Shown: positions 16,609-24,757 of the stretch, piece after piece
How the letters are laid out: each line of letters opens with the position of its first letter
Position numbering within the stretch: position 1 is the stretch's first letter
DNA from: an uncultured Lamprocystis sp.
GTDB lineage: Bacteria > Pseudomonadota > Gammaproteobacteria > Chromatiales > Chromatiaceae
Direction: 5' to 3'
Assembly (NCBI RefSeq): GCF_903933125.1
Contig: NZ_CAIZIZ010000502.1
Span: forward strand, 1 to 35,399
Length of the DNA: 35,399 nucleotides
Translations under genes and position numbers: made by a program
The notes under the pieces: model-generated
Told to the model about the DNA's origin: nothing
What the model saw: only the letters and a program-made list of their open reading frames with translations
The model's database searches: none

Positions 16609-18306
16609 ATGCGCAGCGCCAAGCCCATCACGACCACCCGCTTCTTGGTAGAACTGATCAAGCCGTCGCACTACGACGACGACGGCTATGTCATCCAGTG
16701 GGTCAAGGCGTGGATTCCGTCGAACTCGCTGGCGACCCTCTGCGGTCTCACGCGCCACGCCAACGCCATCCAGGTCCTGGGACCCGACGTGGAGATCGCC
16801 ACGGCGGTCTATGACGAGACCAACACGGTAGTGCCGGTGGCGCGGATCATCCGCCGCATCCGGCGCAACGGCGGGCGCGGTCTGGTCTGTCTGGTGGGGG
16901 TACAGTCCAACCAGTTCCCCCGTGCATTGGATCTCGCGCGGCGCTTCCGACAGGGCGGAGTCCAGGTGGTGATCGGCGGTTTTCATGTCAGCGGTTGCCT
17001 GGCCATGCTCCCGGACCTGCCCCCGGAGCTGAAGGAGGCGCAGGCGCTTGGCATCTCGCTCTTCGCGGGCGAGGCGGAGGAGCACTTCGCGGACCTGCTG
17101 CGCGCGGCCTCTGCACTGCGGCTGGAACCACTCTACAACTTCATGAGCGAACTGCCTGAACTGCAAGGTCAGGCCCTGCCCTATCTGCCGCCGGAGGTGG
17201 CGCGCCGCTATTCGCCCATGCCCGGGATCTTCGATGCCGGGCGCGGCTGCCCCTTCCTGTGCAGCTTCTGCACCATCATCAATGTCCAGGGGCGCAAATC
17301 CCGCTTCCGTGACCCGGAAGACATCGAGCGGCTGCTGCGCACCAACCTGGCCGCGGGCATCCGGCACTATTTCATCACCGACGACAACTTTGCGCGCAAC
17401 CGCAACTGGGAGGCGATCTTCGACCGGATCGCCGCGGTCCGCCGGGAACTCGGGGTCAAGCTCAACTTCACCATCCAGGTGGACACGATGTGTTACACAT
17501 TGCCCGGCTTCGTGACGAAGGCACGGGCGGCCGGCGTCTCCCGGGTCTTCCTCGGGCTGGAGAACGTCAATCCGGCCAACTTGAAGTCCGCCAACAAGAA
17601 ACAGAACAAGATCGCCAATTACCGCACCATGCTGCTGGCGTGGCAGCAGCAACGGATAACGACCTATTGCGGCTACATCCTGGGCTTTCCCGACGACACG
17701 CCGGCGGGCATCCTGGCCGACATTGAGACCATCAAGCGAGAGCTTCCGCTCGATATCCTGGAGTTTTTCTGCCTGACCCCCCTGCCCGGCTCAGTGGACC
17801 ACCAAACGATACACAACCACCACGGACCGCTGGACTCAGACCTGAACATCTATGACCTGGAGCATGTCTGCACCAGCCACCCGCGGATGACCAAAGCGCA
17901 ATGGCAGGGGATTTATCGCGCGGCCTGGGACAGCTATTACTCCCTGGAGCACCTGGAGACGCTGATGCGCCGCGCCGCGGCTTTCGACCGCAACCCAAAG
18001 CGGATCATGGAGATCGCACTGGAGTTTTACGGTTGCTTGAAATTCGAGCGGGTCCACCCGCTCCAGGGCGGGTTTCTGCGCCGCAAGATCCGCACCGAAC
18101 GCCGGCCGGAGCTCCCCATCGAGCGCCCCTGGGTCTTCTACCCAAGCCGCGTCCGGGAGGTCTGGACCACCTACACTGGACTGCTCGCCTATGCCTGGCA
18201 GGTGTGGCGGCTATACAAGCGGGTGAAAAGGGACACCGAACGCCCCGGCTATCGCTATTTCGATCAGGCCATGGAAAGCGTCACCGAGCCTTCGGAAGGC
18301 GCTTAA
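16609..18306 (+). CDS. B12-binding-domain radical SAM protein
   Basis: A 565-residue protein. The N-terminal region (about 30-170) resembles a cobalamin-binding Rossmann domain (VVIGGFHVSG, FAGEAEEHFADLL). The radical SAM core begins with GRGCPFLCSFCTI (CxxxCxxC: Cys214, Cys218, Cys221), followed by ITDDNFARN, FLGLENVNP and CGYILGFP. The C-terminal 150 residues are a family-specific helical part rich in aromatic and basic residues. Such proteins do radical methylations, rearrangements or ring formation; the BchE and hopanoid-enzyme families share this layout, but I cannot assign a substrate. It appears monocistronic. Confidence 0.85.
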   Translation: MRSAKPITTTRFLVELIKPSHYDDDGYVIQWVKAWIPSNSLATLCGLTRHANAIQVLGPDVEIATAVYDETNTVVPVARIIRRIRRNGGRGLVCLVGVQSNQFPRALDLARRFRQGGVQVVIGGFHVSGCLAMLPDLPPELKEAQALGISLFAGEAEEHFADLLRAASALRLEPLYNFMSELPELQGQALPYLPPEVARRYSPMPGIFDAGRGCPFLCSFCTIINVQGRKSRFRDPEDIERLLRTNLAAGIRHYFITDDNFARNRNWEAIFDRIAAVRRELGVKLNFTIQVDTMCYTLPGFVTKARAAGVSRVFLGLENVNPANLKSANKKQNKIANYRTMLLAWQQQRITTYCGYILGFPDDTPAGILADIETIKRELPLDILEFFCLTPLPGSVDHQTIHNHHGPLDSDLNIYDLEHVCTSHPRMTKAQWQGIYRAAWDSYYSLEHLETLMRRAAAFDRNPKRIMEIALEFYGCLKFERVHPLQGGFLRRKIRTERRPELPIERPWVFYPSRVREVWTTYTGLLAYAWQVWRLYKRVKRDTERPGYRYFDQAMESVTEPSEGA

Positions 18307-18347
18307 TTGGCCGCGGCGCACCCAGCCGCCGGTGCTGTTCTTCTTGA

Positions 18348-18376
18348 CAAAAAAAAGCCCGGCGGGGTGCCGGGCT
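18348..18376 (-). terminator. Rho-independent terminator of phaB
   Basis: An 8-bp perfect stem (AGCCCGGC/GCCGGGCT, loop of 5) followed on the minus strand by eight T residues. It lies about 100 bases past the phaB stop and would end the phaA-phaR-phaP-phaB transcript. Confidence 0.85.
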
Positions 18377-18474
18377 GGAACGTCTCATTTTGAGAGAGAC
18401 GAGGAGGACTCGGTTGAGTTCCTGGGGCGGCGTTCGTGTTGTTATCTGCCGCTCCCCTCAGTTCGTGAAACCAA

Positions 18475-19215
18475 TCAGTGCATGAACAGGCCGCCGTTCA
18501 CCTGGATATTGGAACCAGTGACATAACCGTTCGCGTCGGAGACCAGGAAGGCTACCGCGGAGGCGATCTCGGCCGGCTGGGCCATGCGACGCATCGGGAT
18601 GCCGCTGATGATCGAGTTACGGACCTTCTCATCCATCGCCAGCGTCATCGGAGTATCAACATAACCGGGAGACAGGGTGTTGACCGTGATGCCCTTCGCA
18701 GCACCCTCTTGCGCCAACGCCATCGTAAACCCGTGCATGCCGGCCTTGGCCGCCGAATAGTTGGTCTGACCGAACTGTCCGCGCTGACCATTGACCGACG
18801 AAATGTTGACGATGCGGCCATAACCACGATCCAACATCCCTTCCCAAACCTGACGGGTCACGTTGAAGACGCTGTTCAGGTTGACGCCGATGACGGCATT
18901 CCATTGGGCCGGTGCCATCTTCTTGAAGGTTCCGTCCTTGGTGATGCCGGCGCAGTTCACCAGGATGTCGATCGGGCCGTGCTTGGCGGTGATCTCGGCG
19001 ACCATGCGCGCACAATCATCGAACGACGACACGTCACCGACGGCGATGTCGACGTTCAGACCAGCGGCGATGCGCTCGGCCTTCCAGGCCTCGGCCTGAG
19101 CGGTCTCCTGCGGGATATGGTTGGCAATCACGGTCGCGCCGTCAGTCGCCAGACGCGTGCAGATCTCGGAACCGATGCCGCCAATGCCGCCGGTGACCAG
19201 TGCAATTCGTGCCAT
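18475..19215 (-). CDS. phaB: Acetoacetyl-CoA reductase PhaB
   Basis: A 246-residue short-chain dehydrogenase that reduces acetoacetyl-CoA to (R)-3-hydroxybutyryl-CoA with NADPH (or NADH in some purple sulfur bacteria). The glycine-rich motif TGGIGGIG (8-15), NCAG, and the catalytic Ser140-Tyr153-Lys157 set (NISSVNG, NYSAAKAG) are intact, as is the C-terminal VNGGLFMH. The ATG at 19215 is preceded by GGAGGAG. It is the last gene of the minus-strand PHA block, separated from phaP by a strong palindrome and followed by a clear terminator. Confidence 0.96.
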   Translation of the reverse strand: MARIALVTGGIGGIGSEICTRLATDGATVIANHIPQETAQAEAWKAERIAAGLNVDIAVGDVSSFDDCARMVAEITAKHGPIDILVNCAGITKDGTFKKMAPAQWNAVIGVNLNSVFNVTRQVWEGMLDRGYGRIVNISSVNGQRGQFGQTNYSAAKAGMHGFTMALAQEGAAKGITVNTLSPGYVDTPMTLAMDEKVRNSIISGIPMRRMAQPAEIASAVAFLVSDANGYVTGSNIQVNGGLFMH

Positions 19216-19297
19216 TCTCTCTCTCCTCCAGGTTCTTGGTTTTTGAAGTTCTTCAAGCCGCCCTTGGATCGGACGACGAGTTGGGGTTACCTTTTCC

Positions 19298-19343
19298 CCA
19301 TTTTCAACGCCTGGTCCGATCACGGACCAGGCGTTGAAAATGG
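19298..19343. repeat. 46-base perfect palindrome between phaP and phaB
   Basis: Two 21-base arms, CCATTTTCAACGCCTGGTCC(G) and its exact complement, flank a 4-base ATCA loop. In RNA this would be a very stable hairpin. It sits between the phaP stop and the phaB ribosome site. No U-run follows on the minus strand, so an mRNA processing or stability element between phasin and reductase is at least as likely as a terminator. Confidence 0.85.
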
Positions 19344-19362
19344 CAGTCCCTCCGTGGACTGC
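19343..19362. repeat. Second small hairpin after phaP
   Basis: GCAGTCC-CTCCGT-GGACTGC gives a 7-bp stem with a 6-base loop directly next to the large palindrome. On the phaP-phaB transcript it comes first, 20 bases after the phaP stop. Confidence 0.6.
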
Positions 19363-19382
19363 ACGGATGTTATCACCAGAAC

Positions 19383-19748
19383 TCAGGCGATGACGACACC
19401 CTTACGCAGATCCGCGCTGACGACGGCCATGTTTTTCTCGAACCAGGCGCGATAGTCGTCACGGGCCTGATCGGCCAGATCCATGTTGGCCTTGGACTCG
19501 CTCACCACGCGCTCGCTCAGTTCCGTGGCGACCGCCACTTGGCCCTTCACGAACGCGCCGAAGTCCGCGGACTCGGAGGCCAGCTTCATCAGCCGGTTGC
19601 CGTGCTCGACGGACAGATTGAGCGCATCGATCTGACGCGCGGCCAGCCGCTCGAAGTAGCGCAGGTTGATCTCGCCCAGACTGGTCATCTGCGCCACGCC
19701 CTTGTTGGTGATCTCGTTAACGGTTTTCAGTGTTTCTGCAGAGGTCAT
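19383..19748 (-). CDS. phaP: Phasin (PHA granule-associated protein)
   Basis: A 121-residue small amphipathic helical protein of the phasin_2 type. It has long helices with RYFERLAARQIDALNLSVEHG and KGQVAVATELSERVVSESKANMD, no Cys and no signal. Phasins coat PHA granules and control their number and size. The ATG at 19748 has GGAGA upstream. It has its own consensus promoter overlapped by two copies of the putative PhaR operator, so transcription can be induced when PhaR leaves DNA for the granule. It lies between phaR and phaB. Confidence 0.92.
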   Translation of the reverse strand: MTSAETLKTVNEITNKGVAQMTSLGEINLRYFERLAARQIDALNLSVEHGNRLMKLASESADFGAFVKGQVAVATELSERVVSESKANMDLADQARDDYRAWFEKNMAVVSADLRKGVVIA

Positions 19749-19765
19749 TATCGGTCTCCGGCAAT

Positions 19766-19798
19766 TTGTTGCAATGCAGCATTTGTTGCAGTGCACAA
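19766..19798. promoter_or_regulatory. Tandem putative PhaR operators over the phaP promoter
   Basis: Two adjacent 17-base copies, TTGTTGCAATGCAGCAT (19766-19782) and TTGTTGCAGTGCACAAT (19783-19799), share the core TTGTTGCANTGCA. The second overlaps the -10 box of phaP and the first lies just downstream over the start region. PhaR proteins of Paracoccus and Rhodobacter bind TGC-rich sites, so PhaR is the likely ligand (inference). Confidence 0.75.
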
Positions 19799-19823
19799 TA
19801 GTCGCAAGATCCGCACCTGTCAA
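19795..19823 (-). promoter_or_regulatory. Sigma-70-type promoter of phaP
   Basis: On the minus strand, TTGACA (19823-19818) and TATTGT (19800-19795) are separated by exactly 17 bases, about 45 bases from the phaP start codon. The -10 box is embedded in the TGCA-type operator repeat. Confidence 0.8.
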
Positions 19824-19847
19824 GGAAGAGTTTCGCAATATTTTGAA

Positions 19848-20312
19848 TTAAACTTTTTTCTTACGCTCTTGGCCCAGCGGGAAACCGGCCGCACGCATGA
19901 ACTCGTCCTGGAGGTTCGACCAGAGATCCATATTGCGCTTCGTGACGCGGGTCACCGCATCGAAAGGGCTGTCGCCCCACGCCTCGGTCAACTGCTTCTG
20001 CTGCTTGGCGAACAGGTCCAGTGAACTTTCCAGATAACGGGCAAACAATCCCTGCACGGTACCGCCGTAAAAACGGATGATCTGCGACAGCATGTTGGCG
20101 CTGAACAGCGGTTCGCCGCCGCTTTCCTCCTCCAACATGATCTGGAGCAGGATGGCACGGGTGATATCGCTGTCGTTGGCTGCATCCACCACCCGGAACT
20201 CGGCGGAGTCCATGACCAGGGCACGCACGTCCGCCAGGGTAATGTAGTGACTGAGCTCCGTATCGTACAGACGCCGGTTAGGGTACTTCTTGATAATGCG
20301 CTCGCGACTCAT
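19848..20312 (-). CDS. phaR: PhaR, PHA synthesis transcriptional repressor
   Basis: A 154-residue regulator. The N-terminal PHB_acc_N domain shows the hallmark KKYPNRRLYDT (8-18) and the ITLADVRALV helix; the C-terminal part is helical with AKQQKQLTEAW, as in granule-binding PhaR proteins. PhaR binds both DNA near phasin and pha genes and the PHA granule, releasing repression when polymer forms. The C-terminus ends in a basic RKKKV. The ribosome site is weak. The neighbouring phaP promoter carries two candidate binding sites. It lies between phaA and phaP, all on the minus strand. Confidence 0.94.
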   Translation of the reverse strand: MSRERIIKKYPNRRLYDTELSHYITLADVRALVMDSAEFRVVDAANDSDITRAILLQIMLEEESGGEPLFSANMLSQIIRFYGGTVQGLFARYLESSLDLFAKQQKQLTEAWGDSPFDAVTRVTKRNMDLWSNLQDEFMRAAGFPLGQERKKKV

Positions 20313-20465
20313 TGCATTTGCCTGAGTGGATGATTGCGAGCCCAAGTGTACCGCAGTGCGGCAACGGGGCATCCTAACTCGGACCACTGGGTCAGTCCCA
20401 ACGCGCTTGCGCGTTTACCCGGCATTCCCCGGCCGTCGCGCGTAGCGGCCAGGGTCGCCCAAGTG

Positions 20466-21650
20466 CTAGTCGCGCTCAACCGCCAGCGCGACACCCTGAC
20501 CACCGCCGATACACAGGGTCGCCAGGCCCTTTTTGGCATCGCGCTTCTGCATCTCATGCAGCAGGGTCACCAGCACCCGCGCGCCGGAAGCGCCGATCGG
20601 GTGACCCAGGGAGATGGCGCCGCCATTCACGTTCACCTTGCTCAGGTCCCAGCCGATCTCCTGGTTGACCGACATCGCCTGGGCGGCAAAAGCCTCGTTG
20701 GCTTCGACCAGGTCGAGGTCAGCGGGCGTCCATCCAGCCTTCTCCAGACACTTGGTGGTGGCGGGGATCGGGCCGGTGCCCATGATCGCCGGGTCCACAC
20801 CGGCGGAGGCGAAGGCGACCAAGCGCGCCAGCGGCTTGAGACCCAATTCCTTGGCCTTGGACGCGGTCATGACCATGACCATGGCGGCGCCGTCGTTGAT
20901 GCCGGAGGCGTTGCCCGCGGTCACGGTACCCGCCTTGTCGAAGGCCGGCTTGAGCTTACCCAGGGACTCGGCGGTCGTGCCGGGACGCGGAAATTCGTCC
21001 TGGGCGACGATCAGCGGATCCCCCTTGCGCTGGGGGATGCTGACCGGGACGATCTCATCGACAAAGCGACCGGCCTTGATCGCGGCCTCGGCCTTCTGCT
21101 GCGAACCGGCGGCAAAGGCGTCCTGAGCTTCGCGGCTGAACGCGTATTTCTTGGCGATATTTTCGGCGGTGACACCCATGTGAACCTGGTTGAAGGCGTC
21201 CCACAGCCCGTCGACGATCATGGTGTCCACCATCTTCCAGTCGCCCATCCGCTGACCCTCGCGGGAACGCGGCAGAATGTGGGCCGACTGGCTCATACTC
21301 TCCTGGCCGCCGGCGATGACGATCTGCGCGTCCCCGCAGGCAATCGCCTGCATCGCCAACTGCACCGCTTTCAACCCGCTGCCGCAAACCTTATTGATGG
21401 TCATGGCCGGAACCTGATGGGGCAGGCCGGCCTTGATGACGGTCTGGCGCGCCGGGTTCTGACCGACTCCCGCGGTCAGCACTTGACCCAGGATGACTTC
21501 GTCGATCTGGTCCGGGGCAACGCCGGTCTGGTCCAGCAAAGCCTTGAGTACGGTTGAGCCGAGCTCGCTCGCCGTGAGGGTGGAAAGACTGCCGCCGAAG
21601 CTGCCGACCGCGGTCCGTGCCGCCGCGACGATGACGATGTTCTCGCTCAT
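20466..21650 (-). CDS. phaA: Acetyl-CoA acetyltransferase (beta-ketothiolase) PhaA
   Basis: A 394-residue biosynthetic thiolase that condenses two acetyl-CoA to acetoacetyl-CoA, the first step of PHB synthesis. The acyl-accepting Cys89 ([10 protein letters not shown]), the His in [14 protein letters not shown] and the catalytic Cys in [10 protein letters not shown] are all present, and the length is standard. It is the first gene of the minus-strand PHA block, divergent from phaE over about 235 bases containing a copy of the putative PhaR operator. phaR follows after about 150 bases. Confidence 0.97.
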   Translation of the reverse strand: MSENIVIVAAARTAVGSFGGSLSTLTASELGSTVLKALLDQTGVAPDQIDEVILGQVLTAGVGQNPARQTVIKAGLPHQVPAMTINKVCGSGLKAVQLAMQAIACGDAQIVIAGGQESMSQSAHILPRSREGQRMGDWKMVDTMIVDGLWDAFNQVHMGVTAENIAKKYAFSREAQDAFAAGSQQKAEAAIKAGRFVDEIVPVSIPQRKGDPLIVAQDEFPRPGTTAESLGKLKPAFDKAGTVTAGNASGINDGAAMVMVMTASKAKELGLKPLARLVAFASAGVDPAIMGTGPIPATTKCLEKAGWTPADLDLVEANEAFAAQAMSVNQEIGWDLSKVNVNGGAISLGHPIGASGARVLVTLLHEMQKRDAKKGLATLCIGGGQGVALAVERD

Positions 21651-21823
21651 TGGTGTGGTCTGCCCTGTGGCTGGTTAGAATAGTACGGCCTGATTGCGGA
21701 GGACCACACGAGATGGCGACAAGCGCACCCGTGCACCAGCCGACAGTCAAGGCGGCGGCGAAGCGGTCTATGACGGGGGTCGAATGCCCCTTGAGTCCTC
21801 CTAGCCGTGCATCATAGCGGAGA

Positions 21824-21839
21824 TTGTTGCAGTGCACAA
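21824..21839. promoter_or_regulatory. Putative PhaR operator in the phaA/phaE divergent region
   Basis: TTGTTGCAGTGCACAA is identical over 16 bases to the second copy at the phaP promoter (19783-19798). It lies 47 bases upstream of the phaE start and 174 bases upstream of phaA, so one site could control both transcripts. No strong consensus promoter was found next to it. Confidence 0.75.
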
Positions 21840-21885
21840 ATTTCCGTGTTAGCGTTCCGGAACTTACACCAGAGGAGGTTACAAC

Positions 21886-22959
21886 GTGAACAACGATAGC
21901 TTTTTTTCCAACGACTGGATGGAGACCCAGCGCAAGTACTGGGAGAACTGGATGGCGATGAGCCAGAAGGCCATGGGCGTGGCAGGCGGGAGTCCGACCG
22001 CCCCCTGGGAGGCGGCCATGGATCATTGGTGGAAGGCGCTCTCGCCGGCTGCCCCGGACGCGTCCAAGCAGTTCATGGAGCGGATGATGGATCAGGGCAA
22101 GGCCTTCTTCAAAATGGCCGAGACCTTCCTCCCGGGCGCCAACGGCGGCGTCGATGGCTGGTCCGCCTTCACCAAGACCCTGGAAGACATGCAGAAAGGC
22201 TTCCGCGGCTCGGTGGACGACGGCGGCAACAGCCTGCACCGCCTGATGGCCTTCTGGGAACTGCCGTATGACAACTGGCAGCGCATGGTCTCGTCCATGT
22301 CGCCGATGCCCGGAGACTTCCTGCGCAACATGCCTCACGGGGACATGCAAGGGAACGTGGATCGACTGCTGTCGGCCCCCGGACTCGGCTACCACCGTGA
22401 AGAGCAGGCCCAATACCAGGCGCTGATGCGCTGTTCGATCGACTATCAGAAAGCCCTTCAGGACTATCTGAGCTTCAACTCCAAACTCGGGCTCAAAGCG
22501 GTCGAGCGCATGCGCAGCTACATGCAAGACCTGATCCAGAGCGGCAAAACCATCGATTCGGCCCGCGCCATCTATGACAACTGGGTCGGCTGCTGCGAGG
22601 CCGTCTACGCGGAAGAGGTGAGCACGCCGCACTACGCCGAGCTGCACGGCAAGCTCGTCAACACCCAGATGGCGTTGAAGCACCGCATGGGGATCATGGT
22701 CGACGAGAACCTGGGCGCCCTGAACATGCCCACGCGCACCGAAATCCGGACGCTGCAGGACCGCCTCCAGGAGACCCGCCGCGAAAACAAGCGGATGCGC
22801 CGTGACCTGCACGCCCTGCAGCAACAGGTCCAGACCCTGCTCGGCGGCGAAGCGCCCAAGGGGATGGCCGGGGGGCCGCGGACCGCGCTGATCGAAGGGC
22901 CGGACAGCAAGAAGAGCACGGCAGCCAAGCCCGCCGCGGCCAAGCCCGCCACCAAGTAG
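21886..22959 (+). CDS. phaE: PhaE, second subunit of class III PHA synthase
   Basis: A 357-residue helical protein with no catalytic box; it forms the PhaEC synthase with PhaC and is needed for activity. The N-terminal DWMETQRKYWENWMAM, the Met/Phe-rich central region and the C-terminal coiled coil (RTLQDRLQETRRENKRMRRD) match class III PhaE. The tail is Lys/Ala/Pro-rich (AAKPAAAKPATK). The start is GTG at 21886 with a near-perfect AGAGGAGG 7 bases upstream. phaC follows 72 bases later; the two must be co-transcribed. Confidence 0.95.
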   Translation: MNNDSFFSNDWMETQRKYWENWMAMSQKAMGVAGGSPTAPWEAAMDHWWKALSPAAPDASKQFMERMMDQGKAFFKMAETFLPGANGGVDGWSAFTKTLEDMQKGFRGSVDDGGNSLHRLMAFWELPYDNWQRMVSSMSPMPGDFLRNMPHGDMQGNVDRLLSAPGLGYHREEQAQYQALMRCSIDYQKALQDYLSFNSKLGLKAVERMRSYMQDLIQSGKTIDSARAIYDNWVGCCEAVYAEEVSTPHYAELHGKLVNTQMALKHRMGIMVDENLGALNMPTRTEIRTLQDRLQETRRENKRMRRDLHALQQQVQTLLGGEAPKGMAGGPRTALIEGPDSKKSTAAKPAAAKPATK

Positions 22960-23031
22960 CGCATGCCTCATTCCAGTCCCCAGCCGCACCGGGGGCCTCA
23001 GGCAGAACCCATCAAACGAGGAGAGAACCAA

Positions 23032-24105
23032 GTGATTCCAATCGACATCCGGCCGGACAAACTGGCTGAAGAAATGCTGGACTACACCCGCAAGCTTGGC
23101 CAGGGCATGGAGAACCTGCTGAACGCGGACAAGATCGACACGGGCGTCAGCCCCAAGCACCCGGTCTACAAGGAAGACAAGCTGGTGCTGTATCGCTACG
23201 ACACCCCCGAGGGCATCACGCCCAAGCCGGTGCCGCTCTTGATCGTCTACGCCCTGGTCAACCGGCCCTACATGGCCGACATCCAGGAGGATCGCTCGAC
23301 CATCAAGGGCCTGCTGGCCACCGGCCAGGATGTCTATCTGATCGATTGGGGCTATCCGGACGGAGCCGATCGGTCCTTGACCTTGGACGACTATATCAAC
23401 GGCTACATCGACAACTGCGTCGACTATATCCGCGAGTCGCATGGGCTGGACGCCATCAACATCCTGGGTATCTGCCAGGGCGGCGCCTTCAGCCTGATGT
23501 ACACCTCCATGCATCAGGAGAAGGTCAAGAATCTGGTGACCATGGTGACCCCGGTCGATTTCGAGGCACCGGGCAACCTGCTTGCCAGTTGGACGCGCGC
23601 CATGGATATCGATCTGGCCGTGGATACCATGGGCAACGTCCCCGGCGAGTTGCTCAACTGGACCTTCCTGTCCCTGAAGCCGTTCAGCCTCACCGGCCAG
23701 AAATACGTCAATATGGTCGATGTGCTCGACGATCCGGACAAGGTCAAGAATTTCCTGCGGATGGAGAAATGGATTTTCGACAGCCCCGATCAGGCGGGCG
23801 AGACCTTCCGGCAATTTGCCAAGGACTTCTTCCAGAAGAACGGCTTCATCAACGGCGGCGTGATCCTGGGCGACCGCGAGGTGAACCTCAAGGACCTGAC
23901 CTGCCCGGTCCTCAACATCTACGCCCTGCAAGACCACCTGGTCCCGCCGGATGCCTCGCGCGCCCTCAAGACGCTGACCTCCAGCGGTGACTATTCCGAA
24001 CTCGCCTTCCCCGGCGGGCACATCGGGATCTATGTCAGCGGCAAGGCCCAGAAGGAGGTCACCCCCGCCATCGGCAAGTGGCTCAACGAGCACTCAGCGG
24101 CCTGA
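23032..24105 (+). CDS. phaC: PhaC, catalytic subunit of class III PHA synthase
   Basis: A 357-residue alpha/beta-hydrolase-like polymerase joining 3-hydroxyacyl-CoA into polyester. The lipase-like box GICQGG carries the nucleophile Cys148; Asp301 (LQDHLVPP) and His330 (GGHIGIY) complete the triad, offset by one from the Allochromatium vinosum enzyme (C149/D302/H331). Length (about 355) and absence of the class I N-terminal extension mark class III. The start is GTG at 23032 (MIPIDIRPDKL) with GAGGAGAG 6 bases upstream; the longer frame from 22963 is not conserved. A strong terminator follows. Confidence 0.97.
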   Translation: MIPIDIRPDKLAEEMLDYTRKLGQGMENLLNADKIDTGVSPKHPVYKEDKLVLYRYDTPEGITPKPVPLLIVYALVNRPYMADIQEDRSTIKGLLATGQDVYLIDWGYPDGADRSLTLDDYINGYIDNCVDYIRESHGLDAINILGICQGGAFSLMYTSMHQEKVKNLVTMVTPVDFEAPGNLLASWTRAMDIDLAVDTMGNVPGELLNWTFLSLKPFSLTGQKYVNMVDVLDDPDKVKNFLRMEKWIFDSPDQAGETFRQFAKDFFQKNGFINGGVILGDREVNLKDLTCPVLNIYALQDHLVPPDASRALKTLTSSGDYSELAFPGGHIGIYVSGKAQKEVTPAIGKWLNEHSAA

Positions 24106-24122
24106 TCGGTCAGTGACTGACC

Positions 24123-24159
24123 AGCCCGCGCGGCCCCTTGGGCCGCGCGGGCTTTTTTT
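24123..24159 (+). terminator. Rho-independent terminator of phaEC
   Basis: A 14-bp perfect GC-rich stem (AGCCCGCGCGGCCC and its complement) with a 3-base loop, followed by seven T residues, starting 17 bases after the phaC stop. Confidence 0.93.
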
Positions 24160-24207
24160 CGCGTGAGCCCGCCGCGGGACAGCGCGGCTACGTCGGCGCG
24201 CTCCCGA

Positions 24208-24262
24208 CACTAGTGGCGAACTCTCCCGATCGCGGAGGTTTGAGCGCAATTCGCCACCAGTG
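24208..24262. repeat. Imperfect inverted repeat upstream of tusA
   Basis: CACTAGTGGCGAA (24208-24220) and TTCGCCACCAGTG (24250-24262) match at 12 of 13 positions around a 29-base spacer. It lies about 130 bases upstream of the tusA start, in the 233-base gap between the phaC terminator and tusA. A role in sulfur-gene control is possible but unsupported. Confidence 0.5.
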
Positions 24263-24392
24263 CCCGCTCCCCAGGGTATCGAACGTTGGCCGTCCGGCCG
24301 CCTCTTCCTTGCCTTTTGTCCAGCTTTCGCTTAAAAATACGTACTCTAGTGTTTTCACATATTCTAAAACAGCGAAACTCCGGAGGTTCCCC

Positions 24393-24620
24393 ATGGCTCA
24401 TGATCAAGAACTCGACGCCAGCGGCCTGAACTGCCCACTGCCCATCCTGCGCGCGAAGAAAACCCTGAATGCGATGACCCCGGGGCAGGTGTTACACGTC
24501 ATCGCCACCGACCCCGGCTCGGTCAAGGACTTCGACGCCTTTGCCAAGCAGACCGGCAACGATCTGATCGAATCCAAAGAAGAAGGCGGCAAATTCCACT
24601 TTCTGATCAAGAAGTGCTGA
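24393..24620 (+). CDS. tusA: TusA-family sulfur carrier protein
   Basis: A 75-residue protein with the TusA signature GLNCPLPILRAKK; Cys14 in the CPxP motif carries the persulfide. In sulfur oxidisers such as Allochromatium vinosum, TusA shuttles sulfane sulfur between rhodanese, DsrE2 and the Dsr system. The ATG at 24393 follows CGGAGG. dsrE2 lies 137 bases downstream on the same strand; the usual upstream rhodanese gene is absent here, replaced by the phaEC operon. Confidence 0.94.
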   Translation: MAHDQELDASGLNCPLPILRAKKTLNAMTPGQVLHVIATDPGSVKDFDAFAKQTGNDLIESKEEGGKFHFLIKKC

Positions 24621-24757
24621 GCCTCGACACTCAGCCCATGATGACCATCGGCTTGCCGCGGTCTTGACAGCGGTTCCGATCAAACCAAGCGCAGCGTCTC
24701 CAGTCGGCGACCATGCCGGTCAGCGACTGAACTTACAACAATTTTCCGGAGGAACCG

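Noticed and set aside
21391-24093. A 900-codon minus-strand open frame
   Set aside because: Antisense to phaE and phaC, which have full catalytic and family motifs; caused by high GC at third positions.
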